A DNA stretch of 40,771 nucleotides from Alcaligenaceae bacterium. GTDB lineage: Bacteria; Pseudomonadota; Gammaproteobacteria; Burkholderiales; Burkholderiaceae_B. Both the position numbers and the translations under genes were made by a program. The stretch is taken from the NCBI GenBank assembly GCA_029265795.1, contig JAJUGV010000018.1, positions 1 through 40,771 on the forward strand. Direction: 5' to 3'. A model generated the notes under the pieces. That model did no database searches, had not been told where the DNA came from, and saw only the letters and a program-made list of their open reading frames with translations. How positions within the stretch are numbered: position 1 is the first letter of the stretch; every line of letters begins with the position of its first letter. This document shows positions 27,158 through 34,834 of this stretch, one piece after another.

Positions 27158-27921
27158 GTTGCGCCCGGGTAAGCTCTCTGGAGATGTTGCATTTCCGCCA
27201 GCAAATACCCCAGCGCTTCTGTATGACGACCCTGTATGCCGCCACGGTGTGCCGGGTGTTCCGCTTCTTCGGCAGGAGGCATCACCAGGGTGGCTTCGTC
27301 AATAACGGCGGCCACGTGCTCGTACCAAGCGCCTTTCAGGCTCTGATGAAGCGGCACTACGCCGCTTGCGGCTAATGTCTGCGTGACCTCATCGTCGTGA
27401 AAGAGCTCGCCTACATGGCGCCAGACATCGTCGAGCGACTCCTGCATGCGGCGCTGACTAAAGTCAGTGCCGTCGCCCAGACGCACCAGCACATCGCTGG
27501 AACGGCGCGCGTGATAGGCGACCTCTTTGATTGCCTTGGCGGCAATGGCAGCCACACGCTCGTCGCTGGAAGATTGCAGGCGTTTAAGCAGCAGGTAATG
27601 CCAAATATCGAAGACGAACTGCCTTGCGACCGTGTCTCCGTAGTGCCCGTTAACACGCTCAACCAGCAGATAGTTGCGATATTCGGGCGCATCGCGCAGA
27701 TAGGCCAGCGCATCTTCATCGCGCCCCTTGCCCTCAACTTCGCCCGCCAACGTCAACCACATCCGCGCCTGGCCGAGCAGATCGAGCGCCGTATTGGCTA
27801 CTGCCATCTCTTCTTCGAGCACCGGGCCATGACCTGTCCATTCACTGAGGCGTTGCGATAACACCAGTGTTGTGTCGCCCAGGCGCAGCAGATATTGGAA
27901 CATTGCGTCGTTCATCTGCAT
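27151..27921 (-). CDS. paaC: Phenylacetyl-CoA epoxidase structural subunit PaaC
   Basis: PaaC is the non-catalytic ferritin-like subunit that pairs with PaaA in the epoxidase complex. The 256-residue, helix-rich protein begins in the usual way (YLLRLGDTTLVLSQRLSEW) and contains EVAYHARRSSDVLVRLGDGT, both typical. It lies 3 bases after paaB and overlaps paaD. Confidence 0.96.
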   Translation of the reverse strand: MQMNDAMFQYLLRLGDTTLVLSQRLSEWTGHGPVLEEEMAVANTALDLLGQARMWLTLAGEVEGKGRDEDALAYLRDAPEYRNYLLVERVNGHYGDTVARQFVFDIWHYLLLKRLQSSSDERVAAIAAKAIKEVAYHARRSSDVLVRLGDGTDFSQRRMQESLDDVWRHVGELFHDDEVTQTLAASGVVPLHQSLKGAWYEHVAAVIDEATLVMPPAEEAEHPAHRGGIQGRHTEALGYLLAEMQHLQRAYPGATW

Positions 27922-27924
27922 TCC

Positions 27925-28212
27925 TTACATATGTTTGATTTCATCGGGCATCGGGAAGAAAGTGGGATGCCGATAAACTTTGCTGCTGGCTGGGTCGAAC
28001 AACGGTTCTTTGTCTGAGGGGCTGCTAGCGACGATGTCGGCCGCCTTCACCACCCAAATGCTGACGCCTTCATTGCGCCGGGTATAGACGTCCCGCGCAT
28101 TGTTGATGGCCATTTCAGCATCCGGCGCATGCAGGCTGCCTACATGTTTGTGCGCCAAACCATGCTGGCTACGGACGAATACTTCCCACAGGGGCCATGT
28201 GGAACGGCTCAT
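27925..28212 (-). CDS. paaB: Phenylacetyl-CoA epoxidase subunit PaaB
   Basis: This small 95-residue subunit bridges the PaaAC units of the epoxidase. It has the characteristic start WPLWEVFVRSQHGLAHKHVG and the segment NARDVYTRRNEGVSIWVV. The ATG follows the paaA stop by about 60 bases. Confidence 0.96.
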   Translation of the reverse strand: MSRSTWPLWEVFVRSQHGLAHKHVGSLHAPDAEMAINNARDVYTRRNEGVSIWVVKAADIVASSPSDKEPLFDPASSKVYRHPTFFPMPDEIKHM

Positions 28213-28271
28213 GATACGAATTCCTTATTGATGATGCGCAAGAGCGCAAACAGCTCGGCGAAGGTGTGCCT

Positions 28272-29261
28272 TCAGGCAGCGGCGCGGCGCTCTTGCTTTT
28301 CGGCGTAGGCTGCCATAGCCTCACGCACCCACGCGCCTTCTTCGTGGGCCTGTACACGGGTGCGCAGGCGTTCACGATTGCAAGGCCCATTACCCTTAAG
28401 GACCTCGTAGAACTCGTCCCAGTTGATTTCGCCGAAATCGTAGTGACCGCGCTCTTCATTCCACTTGAGATCGGGATCCGGCAGAGTGAGGCCGAGGTAT
28501 TCAGCCTGCGGCACTGTCTGGTCGACGAACTTCTGACGCAGCTCGTCGTTCGAAAACAGCTTGATGCGCCATTGCATGGACTGCGCGCTGTTCGGGGAGT
28601 CGTGATCTGGCGGACCAAACATCATCAGGGCCGGCCACCACCAGCGATTAAGCGCTTCCTGCGCCATCGCTTTCTGCTCGTCAGTGCCTTTGCGACACAA
28701 CTGAATGAGCAGGTCGTACCCCTGACGCTGATGGAAGGATTCCTCCTTGCATACGCGCACCATTGCACGCGCGTAAGGCCCGTATGAACAGCGGCACAGT
28801 GGAATCTGGTTAATGATGGCCGCGCCGTCGACCAGCCAGCCGATCATGCCGATATCGGCCCAGGTCAGTGTGGGGTAATTGAAGATGCTGGAATATTTGG
28901 CCTTGCCGGCGTGCAGCGCATCGATGAGTTCATCGCGTGACACCCCCAGCGTTTCGGCCGCGCTGTAAAGATACAAACCGTGCCCCGCTTCGTCCTGCAC
29001 CTTGGCCAGCAAAATGGCCTTGCGCTTGAGGCTGGGCGCGCGGGTGATCCAATTGCCTTCGGGCAGCATGCCTACCACTTCTGAATGAGCATGCTGGGAA
29101 ATCTGGCGGATAAGCGTCTTGCGGTAGGCCTCGGGCATCCAATCCTTGGGCTCGATACGAATGCCTGCATCAATGCGCTGCTGAAACGTGCGCTCTTGAC
29201 CGGATAGTTGCTCTGTGTCGCGAACCGACTTGACGCCGGTCTCGACCATCTGGGCGTACAT
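28272..29261 (-). CDS. paaA: Phenylacetyl-CoA epoxidase catalytic subunit PaaA
   Basis: PaaA holds the diiron centre that uses O2 to epoxidise the ring of phenylacetyl-CoA. The 329-residue product shows the carboxylate-bridged diiron pattern: an E-x-x-H in [13 protein letters not shown] and a later one in [17 protein letters not shown] 29261 is chosen over the upstream in-frame start because AGGAG precedes it and the family N-terminus MYAQMVETG starts there. It is the first gene of the paa operon, behind a strong promoter overlapped by an FNR box. Confidence 0.97.
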   Translation of the reverse strand: MYAQMVETGVKSVRDTEQLSGQERTFQQRIDAGIRIEPKDWMPEAYRKTLIRQISQHAHSEVVGMLPEGNWITRAPSLKRKAILLAKVQDEAGHGLYLYSAAETLGVSRDELIDALHAGKAKYSSIFNYPTLTWADIGMIGWLVDGAAIINQIPLCRCSYGPYARAMVRVCKEESFHQRQGYDLLIQLCRKGTDEQKAMAQEALNRWWWPALMMFGPPDHDSPNSAQSMQWRIKLFSNDELRQKFVDQTVPQAEYLGLTLPDPDLKWNEERGHYDFGEINWDEFYEVLKGNGPCNRERLRTRVQAHEEGAWVREAMAAYAEKQERRAAA

Positions 29262-29313
29262 AGTGTGTCTCCTGACTTTACTGAGGCGGCTTCGCATGCC
29301 GTCTTGTAGTTCT

Positions 29314-29342
29314 ATTATTTAATACAATATTCTTGATGTCAA
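29314..29342 (-). promoter_or_regulatory. Strong sigma-70 promoter of the paa operon
   Basis: On the minus strand TTGACA (29342-29337) is an exact -35 hexamer. After 17 bases comes AATAAT (29319-29314), five of six matches to TATAAT. Transcription would start near 29307, giving a leader of about 46 bases before paaA. Confidence 0.75.
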
Positions 29343-29346
29343 TCAA
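29333..29346. promoter_or_regulatory. Perfect FNR box over the -35 of the paa promoter
   Basis: TTGATGTCAATCAA is an exact TTGAT-N4-ATCAA site, and it covers the -35 hexamer fully. That placement predicts repression when FNR is active. Outer half-sites AATACAATA (29321-29329) and TATCGTATT (29354-29362) form a near-perfect inverted repeat almost co-centred with it, so a second regulator (for example a TetR-type PaaR) may share the region. Confidence 0.65.
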
Positions 29347-29454
29347 AAATATGTATCGTATTTTGATGCCATACTGGTCTGTTGGCGTGTCGGATCTCAG
29401 TAATGCGCGGGCCGAGCATCAGCCACGATGCTCAGCAAACCTCACCCGGGCGTT

Positions 29455-30000
29455 CTAAAGTCGTATGAAATGCTCGCGATAATGCTTCAGTTCTGCGATG
29501 GACTCATAGATATCGGCCATCGCCTCGTGGCGGCTCTGCTTCGCGAAGCTGCGATACACCTCGGGTTTCCATCGCAAAGCCAGCTCCTTCAGGGTGCTTA
29601 CGTCCAGGTTGCGATAATGGAAGAAGGCTTCCAGTCGCGGCATGTACTTCACCATAAAGCGCCGATCTTGGCCGATGGTGTTTCCGCACATGGGAGATTT
29701 GCCGGCCGGAACATGCCGCGAAAGGAATTCCAGCATCTGCTCTTCGGCCTCGCTTTCGGTAAGAGTGGACGCCTTCACCTTGTCGATCAGCCCACTTCGG
29801 CCGTGAGTGGACTGATTCCATTTGTCCATCGCGGCCAACAGGGCATCAGATTGATGGATAACCAAGGCCGGCCCCTCCGCCACCAAAGTGAGGTCGGGCT
29901 CCGTAACTACCGCGGCCAATTCGATGATGCGTTCTTTTTCTGGGTCCAGCCCCGTCATTTCCATGTCTATCCAGACGAGGCGCTGATCTTTCGCCACCAT
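29455..30000 (-). CDS. orn: Oligoribonuclease
   Basis: Orn degrades the last di- to pentanucleotides of RNA decay and linear c-di-GMP products, and is essential in many bacteria. The 181-residue product shows the DEDDh pattern, beginning [10 protein letters not shown] (Asp12, Glu14) and ending with the SRHEAMADI His-Asp motif. The frame runs to 30045, but ATG 30000 with AAGGA ahead gives the normal length. It is divergent from the M48 peptidase gene. Confidence 0.97.
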   Translation of the reverse strand: MVAKDQRLVWIDMEMTGLDPEKERIIELAAVVTEPDLTLVAEGPALVIHQSDALLAAMDKWNQSTHGRSGLIDKVKASTLTESEAEEQMLEFLSRHVPAGKSPMCGNTIGQDRRFMVKYMPRLEAFFHYRNLDVSTLKELALRWKPEVYRSFAKQSRHEAMADIYESIAELKHYREHFIRL

Positions 30001-30015
30001 ATAATCCTTAAGCAT

Positions 30016-30042
30016 GGGTCTCTGCAGCATGAACTGAGACCC
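30016..30042. repeat. Inverted repeat between orn and the M48 peptidase gene
   Basis: GGGTCTC and GAGACCC form perfect 7-base arms 13 bases apart in the 78-base divergent promoter region. It could be an operator serving one or both genes, or a chance repeat. Confidence 0.35.
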
Positions 30043-30078
30043 CAAATGAAAAAAGAGATTCTCTCATAAGCTGCCCAT

Positions 30079-31329
30079 ATGTTCACTTTGCTGTTCGTTG
30101 CCTTTCTACTTACCGACATCTTGCTGCGCTTTTGGCTGGCGAACCGGCAGATACGTCATGTGCGCGCGCATCGCGATCACGTGCCCGACGCGTTCGCTCC
30201 TCGCATCGGTCTGTACAGCCACAGGCGGGCGGCCGATTACACCATGGCCAAAACACAGTTGATGATGGTGGAGCGACTGGTGGAAGCCGTGGTTCTTCTG
30301 GGATTCACTTTGTTGGGTGGCTTGCAGTTTCTTGACCTCCAACTTGGTTATCTGATTGAAAACGAGATGCTGCGCCAGCTCGCACTGATTGCTGCGGTAT
30401 TTGCAATCATGGGCGTAATCGGCCTGCCCTTTGCCATTTACAACAAGTTCCGTCTGGAGCAACGGTTTGGATTCAATCGAATCACACCCCGTTTATTTGT
30501 AATTGACTGCATCAAGACCCTGCTTTTGTCTCTGCTTTTCGGCACGCCGCTGGCTGCTGCAGTGCTGTGGATTATGGGCAATACAGGAACGGCTTGGGCT
30601 TGGTGGGCCTGGGGGATCTGGGTGCTGTTCAACGTCCTGTTGATCTGGCTCTTCCCGACCTTTATTGCACCGCTGTTCAACAAGTTCACACCGTTAGACA
30701 ATCCGGACATTGCTGAGCGTATCGAGGGCCTGCTGAAGCGCTGCGGGTTTTCCGTCGAGGGTTTGTTCGTGATGGACGGTTCCAAACGCTCCGCTCACGG
30801 GAACGCCTATTTCACAGGGTTCGGTAAGGCGCGTCGCATCGTGTTCTTTGACACACTGCTTTCGCGCCTGAATGCTGACGAGATCGAAGCGGTGCTCGCC
30901 CATGAGCTGGGCCACTTCAAACACCGCCATATCCTGCGCCGAATGGTGCTGTCTTTCGGGCTGGCGCTAGTGTTCTTCCTGCTGCTTGCTTGGCTTTCCA
31001 ACCAAATGTGGTTCTATGAAGGCCTCGGCGTCACTCCCCAGTTCGGTCGCCCCAACGACGCATTGGCACTCATTCTGTTCTTCCTGACCGTACCCGTATT
31101 TACATTCTGGATCACGCCATTGATGGCGTGGCTATCACGGCGCGACGAATATGAGGCCGATCGCTATGCGGCCGATCAGGCCTCCAGCGAGGCCCTGATC
31201 TCCGCATTAGTGAAGCTTTACGATGATAATGCGGCCACCCTGACTCCTGATCCCGTACACTCAGCGTTTTACGACAGTCACCCACCGGCCACTCAACGCA
31301 TAGAGCACCTGCAACATGTCACACCCTGA
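30079..31329 (+). CDS. M48-family membrane metallopeptidase (Ste24/CAAX-protease-like)
   Basis: The 416-residue membrane protease has zinc motif HELGH (His275 onward) and a third ligand likely at Glu359 in DEYEADRYA. Several helices at the N-terminus and a helix pair after the zinc site give it the Ste24 layout, larger than HtpX. Bacterial members are presumed to act in membrane protein quality control. The substrate is unknown. It lies between orn and rsgA, and its last 14 bases overlap rsgA, so those two are co-transcribed. Confidence 0.93.
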   Translation: MFTLLFVAFLLTDILLRFWLANRQIRHVRAHRDHVPDAFAPRIGLYSHRRAADYTMAKTQLMMVERLVEAVVLLGFTLLGGLQFLDLQLGYLIENEMLRQLALIAAVFAIMGVIGLPFAIYNKFRLEQRFGFNRITPRLFVIDCIKTLLLSLLFGTPLAAAVLWIMGNTGTAWAWWAWGIWVLFNVLLIWLFPTFIAPLFNKFTPLDNPDIAERIEGLLKRCGFSVEGLFVMDGSKRSAHGNAYFTGFGKARRIVFFDTLLSRLNADEIEAVLAHELGHFKHRHILRRMVLSFGLALVFFLLLAWLSNQMWFYEGLGVTPQFGRPNDALALILFFLTVPVFTFWITPLMAWLSRRDEYEADRYAADQASSEALISALVKLYDDNAATLTPDPVHSAFYDSHPPATQRIEHLQHVTP

Positions 31330-32245
31330 ACATAGCGCGATGCCCTCACGTGACGCCAACACGAGCGTGCGGGGCCGCGTCGTTTCTGCACATGGTCGTC
31401 ACTATATGGTGGAGCTCGAAGACGGCAGCCTTCGGCAGTGCTACCCACGTGGCAAGCGCAGCGATGCAGCGGTGGGCGACTATGTTGTCGTCAATCTCCA
31501 GGGCGAAGAAGGCAGCATCGAACGCATATTAGAGCGCCGTAACCTGCTTTACCGTTCAGACGAGCTGCGCAGCAAGCAATTTGCCGCCAATGTGGACCGT
31601 CTGCTGATAGTGGTTGCGCCCGAACCGATGTTCTCCGATGACTTGGCAGGCAGGGCACTGGTGGGCGCCTGGACGGCAGGGATCGAACCTATCATCGTGT
31701 TGAACAAAGCTGACCTGCCCGGCGTCGAGGTCGCGCGACAGCGTCTCGAACCACTGCGCCGGCTGGGCGTACCGCTGGTAGAAACAAATGCCACCGATAG
31801 CGAGGCCACCCGACGCGCACTACTGCCCTTATTGAAGGGCCATTGCAGCCTGCTGCTGGGCCAAAGCGCCATGGGAAAATCCACTCTGCTAAACGCTTTA
31901 GTGCCGGGGGCGGGCGCCGCAACGCAGGAACACTCCCAAGCTTTGGGTGCCGGCCGGCACACGACCACAACCACCCGCTTATACCGTGTGCCCGAAGGTG
32001 GGGACTTAATCGACTCCCCCGGATTCCAGGCCTTCGGCCTCTATCATCTGGAACCCGAAGACATCGTGCGCGGGTTTCCAGAATTTCACAAACCCACCGA
32101 AGACTGTCGTTTTTACAATTGCACTCACCGACACGAGCCCGGATGTGGTGTGCTTGCAGCCCTGAAACGCGGCGAGATCTCGCCCGATCGCCACGCGCTC
32201 TATACCCGCCTGCTGGCCGAGAATGAAGCGCGTAACACTTATTGA
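31316..32245 (+). CDS. rsgA: Ribosome small subunit-dependent GTPase RsgA
   Basis: RsgA checks and releases late 30S ribosome assembly factors. The 309-residue product has an OB-fold (about 16-75) and a circularly permuted GTPase core with motifs in the order G4 NKAD (130-133), G1 GQSAMGKS (182-189) and G3 DSPG (233-236). A zinc knuckle with Cys264, Cys269, His271 and Cys277 follows. The P-loop reads SAMGKS where SGVGKS is usual, a mild change. It overlaps the M48 gene and ends directly against the convergent Nudix stop codon. Confidence 0.96.
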   Translation: MSHPEHSAMPSRDANTSVRGRVVSAHGRHYMVELEDGSLRQCYPRGKRSDAAVGDYVVVNLQGEEGSIERILERRNLLYRSDELRSKQFAANVDRLLIVVAPEPMFSDDLAGRALVGAWTAGIEPIIVLNKADLPGVEVARQRLEPLRRLGVPLVETNATDSEATRRALLPLLKGHCSLLLGQSAMGKSTLLNALVPGAGAATQEHSQALGAGRHTTTTTRLYRVPEGGDLIDSPGFQAFGLYHLEPEDIVRGFPEFHKPTEDCRFYNCTHRHEPGCGVLAALKRGEISPDRHALYTRLLAENEARNTY

Positions 32246-32980
32246 TTATTTGGTGGCGACGCCGGCAGCTTCCGCCGCCGCAAGATAGTGATAAAGATTG
32301 CGTATCAGGGCCGCGGTGGCGCCCCAGATGAAATAACCGCCCCAGCTCACTGAAAAGAAATAGCGCGGCCCCCCGTCTTCTGGGCGGATCTCATGCAGCC
32401 GGTGCTGTGCGGGATCCAGCAACGCTTCCATGGGGACCTCGAACACCTCGTCGACTTCGCTGCGATCGGGCTTCAACGTATAACCGGGTCGGACGATCCC
32501 GATCACCGGTTTCATCGTATAGAGCGTAGACGTAAGAAAACTGGGTTGGCTACCGATCAGTTCGATAAAGCGCGGCTCAATACCCACCTCTTCCCAGGTT
32601 TCCCGTAATGCGGCCTGAGCGTAGTCGGCGTCCCCGGCCTCGATTCTGCCCCCGGGGAAACATATTTGCCCCGCATGGCTGTAAAGATTGGCAGAGCGAC
32701 GCGTGAAGAGCACATGCAGCCCGCTAGGCCGTTCCAGCAGCGGGATGCACACGGCGGCAGGCTTGATATCGCTGCGCGCGCTCGTATCGAGGTCAAAATA
32801 ATGGGTGAACAGAGGTTCGACCTGCCAGGAAACCTGCCGCGCGAACGCTTCGCGTATAAAAGAAAGCTGTAGTGTTGTACCGGCCAGCGGCGGTAAATCA
32901 GGCACCGGCACTATGGGTTGTGCCGTAGGATCAAAACCCGACACATGCTTGGGTCGAACGATAGGAAGGACAGGATCCAT
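32246..32980 (-). CDS. Nudix hydrolase, CoA-pyrophosphatase type
   Basis: The 244-residue product carries LFTRRSANLYSHAGQICFPG, the UPF0035 signature that precedes the Nudix box in CoA pyrophosphatases. The Nudix box itself ends with LRETWEEVGI. Such enzymes cleave CoA and its oxidised or acyl forms to phosphopantetheine and 3',5'-ADP. Several starts are possible. ATG 32980 (MDPVLPIV) is given; ATG 32989 and 33004 are in frame, while any start near 33073 would lie in the rplS terminator. Confidence 0.9.
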   Translation of the reverse strand: MDPVLPIVRPKHVSGFDPTAQPIVPVPDLPPLAGTTLQLSFIREAFARQVSWQVEPLFTHYFDLDTSARSDIKPAAVCIPLLERPSGLHVLFTRRSANLYSHAGQICFPGGRIEAGDADYAQAALRETWEEVGIEPRFIELIGSQPSFLTSTLYTMKPVIGIVRPGYTLKPDRSEVDEVFEVPMEALLDPAQHRLHEIRPEDGGPRYFFSVSWGGYFIWGATAALIRNLYHYLAAAEAAGVATK

Positions 32981-33057
32981 AACACCCATTGAAGCCGCAT
33001 ACATCGTGGCCGGCAACCGTGTTCGGCCACTCGCCCTGCCACGCCCGGCTTTCCAGC

Positions 33058-33094
33058 CATAAAACAAAGGCACCCGATTCTGGGTGCCTTTGTT
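33058..33094 (-). terminator. Rho-independent terminator after rplS
   Basis: A hairpin with perfect 13-base arms (33063-33075 and 33082-33094) and a 6-base loop is followed on the minus strand by a T-rich tail. It lies 34 bases beyond the rplS stop. Confidence 0.9.
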
Positions 33095-33105
33095 GAAACT
33101 GAACC

Positions 33106-33128
33106 AGTATATATACGCGATATATACT
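33106..33128. repeat. AT-rich palindrome between the rplS stop and its terminator
   Basis: AGTATATAT-ACGCG-ATATATACT has perfect 9-base arms around a 5-base centre. It begins at the rplS stop codon. It could form a weak RNA hairpin or be an operator. I recognise no known binding site. Confidence 0.5.
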
Positions 33129-33511
33129 TATGCGGCAGTCTTTTTGCTGGAACGAACCAGCTTTTCCTTGATGCGGGCAGCTTTGCCAGAACGGTTGCGC
33201 AGATAGTACAGTTTAGCACGGCGGACATCACCACGGCGCTTGACTTCGATGCTGGCAATCTGAGGCGAATACAGCTGGAAGGTACGCTCAACGGCTTCGC
33301 CGGAAGAGATCTTGCGAACGATGAAGGAAGAGTTCAGGCCACGGTTACGGCGGGCAATGACTACACCTTCGTATGCCTGCACACGCTTACGGGTACCTTC
33401 CACAACGTTGACGTTCACAACGACGGTGTCGCCGGCGCCAAATTCAGGAATTGTCTTGCCTTCGGTAAGGCGAGCAATTTCTTCCTGCTCAAGGGTTTGT
33501 ATAAGATTCAC
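33128..33511 (-). CDS. rplS: 50S ribosomal protein L19
   Basis: L19 lies at the 30S-50S interface. The 127-residue product starts [13 protein letters not shown] after the initiator and contains the L19 signature [22 protein letters not shown] 33511 is the start: it has GGAG 7 bases ahead, and the family begins at this point; frame continuation upstream is non-coding. A TACAAT -10 element lies at 33596-33591. rplS usually follows rpsP-rimM-trmD, but here the upstream gene is an unrelated small membrane protein. Confidence 0.97.
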   Translation of the reverse strand: MNLIQTLEQEEIARLTEGKTIPEFGAGDTVVVNVNVVEGTRKRVQAYEGVVIARRNRGLNSSFIVRKISSGEAVERTFQLYSPQIASIEVKRRGDVRRAKLYYLRNRSGKAARIKEKLVRSSKKTAA

Positions 33512-33537
33512 GGTAGAACTCCAAAATTCATCTTGAT

Positions 33538-33596
33538 AAAGCCGGATAGATATTTTTTTGGCTTTGCCAGAGGATGAGAGTAAGCCCGCTATTGTA
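33538..33596 (-). promoter_or_regulatory. Putative rplS promoter and leader hairpin
   Basis: TACAAT at 33596-33591 is a good -10; the -35 is weak. The leader of about 70 bases contains AAAGCC and GGCTTT (33565-33560 and 33543-33538) that can pair around an A-rich loop. The fold could serve L19 autoregulation, but that is speculation. Confidence 0.45.
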
Positions 33597-33669
33597 GCAA
33601 CAAACAGCGCCCTGTGGAAGCGGCACGATACTGAAGCGCAGCAGGCGGCGCATGTTCGGCGATCGTTTA

Positions 33670-33882
33670 CTAAAAACCGCCTGCGGCCCCCAACCACATT
33701 AAACCGGGAATGCTGGCGCCCCAGCACAGAACCAAGACGATATCAGCCAGCATTGCCTTGCGGCTGAGCCCGAAAGACCCGCCGCGCCGCGAGCGAGTTC
33801 GCCGAGCCACCACAGTGCCGCTCGCCTTCGGGCGCGGTGGAAACGGCCATTTGAACGGAGATTCACCTTTGCTAGGAAACAT
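33670..33882 (-). CDS. Small single-helix membrane protein, unknown
   Basis: The 70-residue product has a basic, Arg- and Pro-rich N-terminal half (residues 1-45) and one C-terminal membrane helix (about 46-66). I do not recognise a family. ATG 33882 has an AGGGG ribosome site at good spacing, and upstream is a 41-base palindromic region with two LexA-like half-matches. The N-terminus is likely cytoplasmic by the positive-inside rule. Coding status rests on the ribosome site, helix and regulated promoter. Confidence 0.6.
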   Translation of the reverse strand: MFPSKGESPFKWPFPPRPKASGTVVARRTRSRRGGSFGLSRKAMLADIVLVLCWGASIPGLMWLGAAGGF

Positions 33883-33891
33883 GACGGACCC

Positions 33892-33932
33892 CTGGTTTTT
33901 CATACAGTAGTTATAACTGTATATAAAACCAG
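33892..33932. promoter_or_regulatory. 41-base palindromic control region with two LexA-like sites
   Basis: Two 16-base sites face each other: CTGTATATAAAACCAG on the plus strand (33917-33932) and CTGTATGAAAAACCAG on the minus strand (33907-33892). Each differs from the E. coli-type LexA pattern CTGT-N8-ACAG in one defining base (CCAG for ACAG). The whole 41 bases form a palindrome with 16 of 20 arm positions matching. It covers the region just upstream of the ribosome site of the small membrane protein. Confidence 0.45.
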
Positions 33933-33989
33933 TGCTTACAGCAAGCCTAGCAAAGCTCAAACGATAATCGGCGCAGCCAATACGCAACA

Positions 33990-34011
33990 ACGCCCCGCGA
34001 CAGCGGGGCGT
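33990..34011 (-). terminator. Terminator after the peroxiredoxin gene
   Basis: ACGCCCCGC and GCGGGGCGT (33990-33998, 34003-34011) form a perfect 9-base stem with a 4-base loop, followed on the minus strand by a T-containing tail (TTGTTGCG). It lies about 60 bases beyond the stop codon. Confidence 0.75.
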
Positions 34012-34070
34012 ATCACACACGTACCAGCGAATTCGGTTAACGATCTAACTGATGGAAAAGCTGCAATGGG

Positions 34071-34712
34071 TTATCGATCCGGCTGCGGCGTAATCCGAAG
34101 ATAAGGCCGCACCGCCTTGTAGCCTTTTGGAAACTTCTGTTTGATGATTTCCTCGTCTTGGAGGCTGGGCACAATGATGACGTCGTCGCCCTGCTCCCAA
34201 TTGACCGGTGTCGCAACACTATGACTATCGGTGAGCTGAAGCGAATCAATCACACGCAGTATCTCGTTGAAGTTTCTGCCGGTACTGGCTGGATACGTCA
34301 GTATCATGCGGATCTTTTTAGCCGGATCGATTACGAACACCGAGCGCACCGTTGCCGTGGTACTTGCGTTGGGGTGGATCATGTCGTAGAGCGTCGCGAC
34401 CTTACGATCCGGGTCTGCCAAGATGGGGAAATTCACCTCGGTGTTCTGGGTATCGTTGATGTCCTCCACCCATTTCTTGTGCGATTCATTGTCGTCAACT
34501 GACACGGCAATGACCTTCACATTGCGTTTCTCGAATTCGCCGGAAACTATGGCCGTATAGCCAAGCTCTGTTGTGCAGACCGGCGTGAAATCGGCGGGAT
34601 GGGAAAACAGCACACCCCAACTATCGCCCAGGTATTCATGGAAACGGATGCGGCCTGCGGTGGAGTCCTGCTCGAAGTCGGGAGCCGTATCTCCCAAGCG
34701 GAGTGTAGTCAT
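34071..34712 (-). CDS. 1-Cys peroxiredoxin
   Basis: The 213-residue PRDX6-type peroxidase has its peroxidatic Cys46 in FTPVCTTELG and no other cysteine in the protein, so it is a true 1-Cys enzyme that needs an external thiol for recycling. The C-terminal extension (about 160-213) with VNWEQGDDVIIVP is typical of this subfamily. It reduces hydrogen peroxide and organic hydroperoxides. It has an AGGAAT ribosome site and its own terminator, so it is probably monocistronic. Confidence 0.95.
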   Translation of the reverse strand: MTTLRLGDTAPDFEQDSTAGRIRFHEYLGDSWGVLFSHPADFTPVCTTELGYTAIVSGEFEKRNVKVIAVSVDDNESHKKWVEDINDTQNTEVNFPILADPDRKVATLYDMIHPNASTTATVRSVFVIDPAKKIRMILTYPASTGRNFNEILRVIDSLQLTDSHSVATPVNWEQGDDVIIVPSLQDEEIIKQKFPKGYKAVRPYLRITPQPDR

Positions 34713-34834
34713 GAGATTCCTTTGGTCAGTTGGCCAGCAAGAAGTGTTGAGGAAGGCAGCAGCTTCGCGCTACCCGTTCCCGCCCTATTCTGCGCCTTTA
34801 TAAGGAACCGCACAAATAATCTTTGAAGATATGC

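Noticed and set aside
29414-29433. A hairpin downstream of orn (GAGCATC and GATGCTC arms)
   Set aside because: The stem is good, but there is no T-rich tail on the minus strand, so it cannot be called a terminator with confidence.
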